A DNA stretch of 9,449 nt, taken from contig JBDKGH010000114.1 in assembly GCA_039798265.1 (NCBI GenBank), positions 1 to 9,449 on the forward strand, written 5' to 3'. The notes beneath the pieces are model-generated. The model was not told the origin of the DNA and made no database searches. It was given only the letters and a program-made list of their open reading frames with translations. Origin of the DNA: JBDKGH01 sp039798265. GTDB taxonomy: Bacteria > Bacteroidota > Bacteroidia > Flavobacteriales_D > Sanyastnellaceae. The position numbers and the translations under genes were made by a program. Shown here piece by piece: positions 5,162 to 9,449 of the stretch (positions are counted from its first letter, which is position 1; each line of letters opens with the position of its first letter).

Positions 5162-6025
5162 GTGAGTCAGCACCAGCAGGGAACATCAGAGCATTGGGAT
5201 CAGGTGATCACTCCAAAACGAGGATTATTTCAAACCCTACATCTTCGTAGAGTATGGGATTACCGCGACTTGGTGGCTCTATTTATCAAAAGAGATCTCA
5301 CCGCTACCTATGCGCAAACCCTTCTAGGGCCGCTGTGGTTTTTTCTTCAGCCCATCTTCACTACCATCATCTTCACTTTTATTTTCGGCAATCTCGCTGG
5401 GCTAGGTAATGATGGTATTCCAAAACCGCTTTTCTACATGAGTGGTATCGTGCTGTGGAACTACTTCGCAGAAGTGCTCATGAAAACTTCTGACACCTTC
5501 ATCGCTAACCGCCACATATTCAGCAAGGTGTATTTTCCTCGTTTGGTTATTCCCATTTCCCTCACTATTTCGCACTTGATGAAGCTCGGCATTCAACTGC
5601 TCTTGCTCTTCGGGTTGATGATCTTCTATTTAGTAAAAGGCGAAATCACCCTTTCATGGACCATCGTTCTTTTTCCGTTACTCATCATCCCAGTGGCTTT
5701 CTTAGGACTAGGATGTGGACTTATAGTTACAGCGCTCACTACCAAGTACCGCGACTTAAAATACTTAGTCAACTTTGGTATTGAACTGCTCCGTTATGCG
5801 TCGCCAGTTATTTTTCCGCTATCTACAGTAGCCGGAAAAATGAAATGGGCCCTACTTGCCAATCCTATGAGCGCGGTGATCGAAACATTTCGCCACGTGT
5901 GTTTTCATACCGGACAATTTGAGTGGTTGTATTTAGCCTACTCTGTTGTGTCGAGCTTCCTCATTTTATTGTTGGGAGCAGTTGTTTTCTCCTTCATTGA
6001 AAAAGACTTTATTGATACCGTTTAG
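5162..6025 (+). CDS. ABC-2 type polysaccharide export permease (Wzm-like)
   Basis: A 287-residue inner-membrane protein with about six hydrophobic segments. It carries family motifs of polysaccharide/teichoate ABC permeases (Wzm, TagG, KpsM): YRDLVALFIKRDL near 34-46, LGPLWFFLQPIFTTIIFTFIFG near 55-76, KYRDLKYLVNF near 195-205, SPVIFPLS near 214-221, and NPMSAVIETFR near 234-244. It forms the channel through which a finished lipid-linked glycan leaves the cytoplasm. The start is GTG at 5162: an in-frame stop lies two codons upstream, and the alternative downstream Met would lose conserved transmembrane sequence. The ATPase gene begins 3 bp after its stop. A canonical promoter is upstream. Whether the cargo is O-antigen, capsule or another glycan cannot be told. 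Confidence 0.93.
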   Translation: MSQHQQGTSEHWDQVITPKRGLFQTLHLRRVWDYRDLVALFIKRDLTATYAQTLLGPLWFFLQPIFTTIIFTFIFGNLAGLGNDGIPKPLFYMSGIVLWNYFAEVLMKTSDTFIANRHIFSKVYFPRLVIPISLTISHLMKLGIQLLLLFGLMIFYLVKGEITLSWTIVLFPLLIIPVAFLGLGCGLIVTALTTKYRDLKYLVNFGIELLRYASPVIFPLSTVAGKMKWALLANPMSAVIETFRHVCFHTGQFEWLYLAYSVVSSFLILLLGAVVFSFIEKDFIDTV

Positions 6026-6028
6026 GCC

Positions 6029-7321
6029 ATGAGTGATATCGTGTTGAAAGTAGAAGATTTGGCCAAACAATATCGTCTTGGCCGTGTAAGTTCAGGCATG
6101 CTGTCGCAAGACTTAAAGCGCTGGTACTACCTCATGCGCGGCAAAGAAGATCCATTTCTTCGTGTTGGTGAAACCAATGACCGCACGTCGAAAGCCATAA
6201 GCGACTACGTTTGGGCTTTGCAGAACATCAATTTCGAAGTAAAAAAAGGAGATGTACTCGCTGTAATTGGAAAAAATGGCGCGGGTAAATCCACCTTGCT
6301 CAAAATACTTTCGCACGTAACAGGGCCTACCAAAGGGAATATTCAAATCAAAGGTCGAGTAGGAAGTTTGCTCGAAGTAGGAACAGGTATGCACCCTGAC
6401 CTTACCGGTCGTGAAAACATCTTTTTAAATGGCGCCATTCTCGGAATGCGTCGTCATGAAATCAAAGCAAAGTTTGACGACATCGTTGATTTCTCTGGTT
6501 GCGCGCGTTATATCGACACTCCCGTTAAACGATATTCCTCAGGGATGATGGTTCGCTTAGGCTTTGCCGTAGCTGCTTTCTTGGAACCCGAGATCTTGAT
6601 CGTAGACGAAGTGTTAGCCGTAGGCGATGCTGAATTTCAATACCAAGCCATCGGCAAAATGAAAGACGTTTCCGAAAGCGAGGGTCGCACAGTTCTTTTC
6701 GTAAGTCACAACATGACAGCGGTTCAAAACCTGTGTACGCGAGGCATCATACTCAAACACGGTACCGTAGAATACGAAGGATCTACACTCGATTGCATCG
6801 CCAATTATCGCGATTCGAATTATCAAGAATCAGTGGGCGTGCCCATCAGCGAGCGCAGTGATGTAAAAAACACAGGTGAAATCAATGTCGAAGATCTTTG
6901 GCTCGAAAATGCCGAAGGACAGCGTCGTTTAGCCTTCATGGCCGGCGAAGACATGACCATTCGTTTTCGATATAACGGCGAAGCAGCTGATCACGAACAC
7001 CTGAGTATCGCCTTCGGTTTATATGAATCGAATGGTTCGCAGTTAGCCGATATTTGGAACATCTCCGCAGCAGGCATGAGAGATTTATATCCTTCCAATG
7101 CCGATGTAACCTGCACTCTGCCTCGCATTCCACTCAATGCGGGTCGTTACTATATCAACATCTGCATTCGTTTGAAAAACCGCACCGTTTATTATTTGAA
7201 AAACGCTGCCTATTTCGACATTTATCAATCCGATTTTTACAACAGCGGTTACATGCCATCGCAAAGTGCGGGTAAAATATTGCTGGAGCAAAAATGGCAA
7301 TTCAATCCCCTAAACGCATGA
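6029..7321 (+). CDS. ABC transporter ATPase with C-terminal extension (Wzt-like)
   Basis: A 430-residue protein. The ABC ATPase domain covers about 1-250: Walker A GKNGAGKST at 81-89, signature YSSGM at 169-173, Walker B ILIVDE at 189-194 and H-loop His227 in VSHNM. An insertion of roughly 30 residues lies between the first strand and Walker A (about 20-60), as in many O-antigen exporters. Residues about 270-430 form an extra beta-rich domain (for example MTIRFRYNG and AGRYYINICIRL), matching the Wzt C-terminal carbohydrate-binding domain. In known Wzt proteins that domain recognises a modified glycan end and couples chain termination to export. The cytoplasmic ATPase drives the permease encoded 3 bp upstream. 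Its stop overlaps the next gene's ATG in ATGA. Confidence 0.93.
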   Translation: MSDIVLKVEDLAKQYRLGRVSSGMLSQDLKRWYYLMRGKEDPFLRVGETNDRTSKAISDYVWALQNINFEVKKGDVLAVIGKNGAGKSTLLKILSHVTGPTKGNIQIKGRVGSLLEVGTGMHPDLTGRENIFLNGAILGMRRHEIKAKFDDIVDFSGCARYIDTPVKRYSSGMMVRLGFAVAAFLEPEILIVDEVLAVGDAEFQYQAIGKMKDVSESEGRTVLFVSHNMTAVQNLCTRGIILKHGTVEYEGSTLDCIANYRDSNYQESVGVPISERSDVKNTGEINVEDLWLENAEGQRRLAFMAGEDMTIRFRYNGEAADHEHLSIAFGLYESNGSQLADIWNISAAGMRDLYPSNADVTCTLPRIPLNAGRYYINICIRLKNRTVYYLKNAAYFDIYQSDFYNSGYMPSQSAGKILLEQKWQFNPLNA

Positions 7322-8508
7322 GTGGTAAAAAGAAAGTACTCATCCTCTGTGAGTCCAATCTGAACCGCGCACCTCGGGTGAGAGCCGAGTACGAAGCCCT
7401 TCGCGACAAATATGATCTAGTGATGTGTGGTTATGAAAAACCACCCTACCCTGATGTGGACTACATTCACATTAAACACGACAAACAAGATCCTGTCACT
7501 TGGCATTACGAATTGCCCACCATCGTTCGCAAACCGATTTCTGCTCTTCTAAAAGTGAAGGAAAAAGTGAGTCGATACTCTCTTTCTTCTTTTCCTAAAA
7601 AATACCTACCCATTCTTCGTTACCAGCATTTTGATAAAATTGATTTAATCATTAATCACCATGCAGGTAGTTTGCCCATTACTTTGCAATTGATAGAAAA
7701 AAGAAAGGGCATTCCATTCATCACCAACCTTCACGAGTTCTATCCGGGTGTAGCAGATGAAAAAATGGGTCACCTCAAAGAATGGATGAATTACGAAGCG
7801 CAATTGTGCAATGATCACTTGCCCAAAGCCGCCGAAGTGTTCACGGTCTGTGAAGGCATCCGCTTGGAGTACCTCAACGCCTTTCAGGTAGATTCTACGG
7901 TTATTCGAAACGATAAGCCGCATCACAGCGGCGAACCTATCTTGTGGAAACAAGGCGAGCCCATGCGCATCATTCACCATGGCGCCGCTCTTCGCGCCAG
8001 GCAGCTCGAACAAATGATTCACACCGTTGATCGTTTAGGAAAAAACTACACACTCGATTTGATGTTAGTGGCATCTGATCCGGTGTACATGAAGAGTTTA
8101 GAAGAATTGGTAAAAAACAAATCCAATATTCGCATCATTCCGCCCGTAGCTCCCGATCAAATTATCGAATCGCTTCGCAGCTACCACGTAGGCCTCTATT
8201 CGTTAACACCTGGAAGCATCAACCACAAATTGGCGCTTCCCAATAAAATATTCGAATACGTGCAGGCCAAAGTCTGCATCGTCTGTTCGCCCAATCAAGA
8301 AATCAAACGCTTGGTTGAAGATCATAAAGTTGGTTTCATCACAAAGGGATGGGGCGAAGAAGACATGATTGAAATACTTCAATCGCTTACACCAGAAAAA
8401 GTGAATGAAGTAAAAAAATCAGCCCATGAACATGCGTATGCGCTAAGCAGTGAGCGCACCAATGAATTGATTTTACAGGCCGTTGACAACGCTTTAGAAA
8501 AAAAATAA
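7318..8508 (+). CDS. GT-B fold glycosyltransferase (GT4-like)
   Basis: A protein of 396 residues from the chosen start. The first strand KKVLILCESNLNRAPRV (5-21), LHEFYP at 138-143, IIHHGAALRARQ at 218-229 and LPNKIFEYVQAK at 307-318, whose glutamate sits where family 4 enzymes bind the donor, indicate a GT-B retaining glycosyltransferase. It probably adds a sugar to the exported polysaccharide at the cytoplasmic membrane face. Donor and acceptor are unknown. The ATG at 7318 overlaps the ATPase stop as ATGA, a common coupled start. An in-frame ATG at 7294 would add eight residues (MAIQSPKR) and deepen the overlap, and is less likely. The next gene follows after 6 bp. The GT4 label is tentative, because the N-terminal half is divergent. 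Confidence 0.82.
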   Translation: MSGKKKVLILCESNLNRAPRVRAEYEALRDKYDLVMCGYEKPPYPDVDYIHIKHDKQDPVTWHYELPTIVRKPISALLKVKEKVSRYSLSSFPKKYLPILRYQHFDKIDLIINHHAGSLPITLQLIEKRKGIPFITNLHEFYPGVADEKMGHLKEWMNYEAQLCNDHLPKAAEVFTVCEGIRLEYLNAFQVDSTVIRNDKPHHSGEPILWKQGEPMRIIHHGAALRARQLEQMIHTVDRLGKNYTLDLMLVASDPVYMKSLEELVKNKSNIRIIPPVAPDQIIESLRSYHVGLYSLTPGSINHKLALPNKIFEYVQAKVCIVCSPNQEIKRLVEDHKVGFITKGWGEEDMIEILQSLTPEKVNEVKKSAHEHAYALSSERTNELILQAVDNALEKK

Positions 8509-8514
8509 GACACC

Positions 8515-9449
8515 ATGGAGCACGTTTCATTTGAAGTGTTGAACAAGCACATGGAAGAAAAACTAAGCGATTCTTCGCTTTATCGAGGTGCTCGTTTTTC
8601 CTATTTGAAAATACTCCAGCACGCTTTGTCTTATGACCTTACCAAGAGCACCCAGAAAAAAATCGCCACCAACTTTCAGTCACCATTTTGGTGGGTAAAA
8701 CTCAAGTACATCCTGAAGGCTTGGCGCAATGGACAAATACCCACACTTGCTTTAAAGAAAAGTGTGATCATTGACAAAGGAAGGATTTATGAAGAAGAAG
8801 GAATGAAAAAAAGTCATTACTTCAACAACCTTTTGTCAGCCCTTGGGCCTGAGCATGTAAGCCTACTCCAGCAAAGAAAAAACCATGGACTTGCAGCTTT
8901 AAGCAGCCTAGAAGAAATTGGCGTAGCTCGTGGTGTTATGCCTAAACAAGTGAAACAAACTTGGCTTGAAATCCGAACGATCATTCGGTCATTACAGCGT
9001 AGTAAAAAATTCACCTCTTCCGAGTGCGAATACATCGAAAGTTGTTTTCACGTTTTCTTCGAAGATTACTTCCGTTTCTATCGCATATTCCAAAACCAGA
9101 CACAGGTAAAAAGCGTGTTCTTTTGTGTGCATTACCACCAAGAAGGATTGATCGCCGCCCTTCGTGATTTGGAAATAAAATCCGTTGAAATTCAACACGG
9201 TCTCATTTCTGCAAGTGATTACTACTACGTGTATTCCAAGCAATTGAGCGCTGGATTAAAAGACGCTCTTTTCCCTGATATCATTGGACTTTACGGACAA
9301 TATTGGAAAAATATTTTACTCCGCGGTGCCGAGTGGAAGCCCGAGCAACTGCGCGTTTTTGGGGATTACTTACCGCGGACAGAAAAAAAATATTTACCCC
9401 CTTTTCAAAAGGAAAATTGGATTTTTATTGGAGCACAAAAAAACGTGGA
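8515..9449 (+). CDS. Putative glycan-biosynthesis glycosyltransferase, runs off the right edge
   Basis: The plus strand is open from ATG 8515 to the window end, 311 codons with no stop. The start MEHVSFEVLNKHMEEKL lies 6 bp after the previous stop. Residues 1-200 are charged and mostly helical with no motif I recognise. Around 198-231 VKSVFFCVHYHQEGLIAALRDLEIKSVEIQHGLIS forms a strand-helix-strand unit ending in EIQHG (225-229). That motif is common in GT-B-like capsule and surface-polysaccharide transferases, where the QHG lies near the domain hinge. NWIFIGAQKN at 301-310 may begin the second Rossmann domain. Context (exporter and glycosyltransferase upstream) supports a role in the same glycan. 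The catalytic half is missing, so the exact family cannot be assigned. Confidence 0.65.
   Translation, partial: MEHVSFEVLNKHMEEKLSDSSLYRGARFSYLKILQHALSYDLTKSTQKKIATNFQSPFWWVKLKYILKAWRNGQIPTLALKKSVIIDKGRIYEEEGMKKSHYFNNLLSALGPEHVSLLQQRKNHGLAALSSLEEIGVARGVMPKQVKQTWLEIRTIIRSLQRSKKFTSSECEYIESCFHVFFEDYFRFYRIFQNQTQVKSVFFCVHYHQEGLIAALRDLEIKSVEIQHGLISASDYYYVYSKQLSAGLKDALFPDIIGLYGQYWKNILLRGAEWKPEQLRVFGDYLPRTEKKYLPPFQKENWIFIGAQKNV

Noticed and set aside
7294..7317. Earlier ATG start for the GT-B glycosyltransferase
   Set aside because: It adds eight residues before the conserved first strand. The ATGA overlap at 7318 is the more usual coupled start. It cannot be fully excluded.
7645..8022. Minus-strand 125-residue reading frame
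   Set aside because: Fully antisense to the glycosyltransferase, with no recognisable motif.

Overview
The window looks like a chromosomal segment of a Bacteroidota bacterium, probably Flavobacteriia-like. The evidence is an integrase N-terminus typical of Bacteroidota tyrosine recombinases, promoter-like TAnnTTTG elements (one with a TTG exactly 19 nt upstream), few Shine-Dalgarno sequences, and a TIGR00266 protein and Wzm/Wzt-type exporter with Bacteroidota-like sequence. Species cannot be assigned.

Left end (1 to about 890): the start of a tyrosine recombinase gene runs off the window on the minus strand. Upstream of it are four copies of TGTACAAGT arranged as two 12-bp tandem pairs, then a bidirectional-looking terminator and an intact tRNA-Asn(GTT), also on the minus strand. 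This is the classic edge of an element integrated at a tRNA gene, with the element body presumably lying to the left. On the other side of the tRNA is a gene-free stretch with a 110-bp direct repeat (109/110 identical). Each copy carries the first 25 nt of tRNA-Asn plus its upstream region. The distal copy leads into a broken tRNA-Asn in which the anticodon-stem segment is replaced by a perfect 16-bp palindrome.

Middle (889-2705): a PfkB-family sugar/nucleoside kinase and a TIGR00266/AIM24-family protein are 18 bp apart, likely one operon, closed by a strong hairpin.

Right (2731-9449): a surface-glycan locus. An AlgI-like MBOAT O-acyltransferase overlaps by one base a membrane-anchored SGNH-hydrolase-like protein, an expected acyl-transfer pair. 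After a short gap with a hairpin and a well-formed promoter come an ABC-2 permease (Wzm-like), an ATPase with a C-terminal extension (Wzt-like), a GT-B glycosyltransferase (4-base overlap with the ATPase gene) and a second, incomplete glycosyltransferase-like gene containing an EIQHG motif. Together they suggest a polysaccharide assembled in the cytoplasm, exported by the ABC transporter and possibly O-acylated in the periplasm.

No clearly novel system is proven here. The most unusual structure is the tRNA-Asn/integrase junction with its ordered repeats and palindrome-substituted tRNA remnant.
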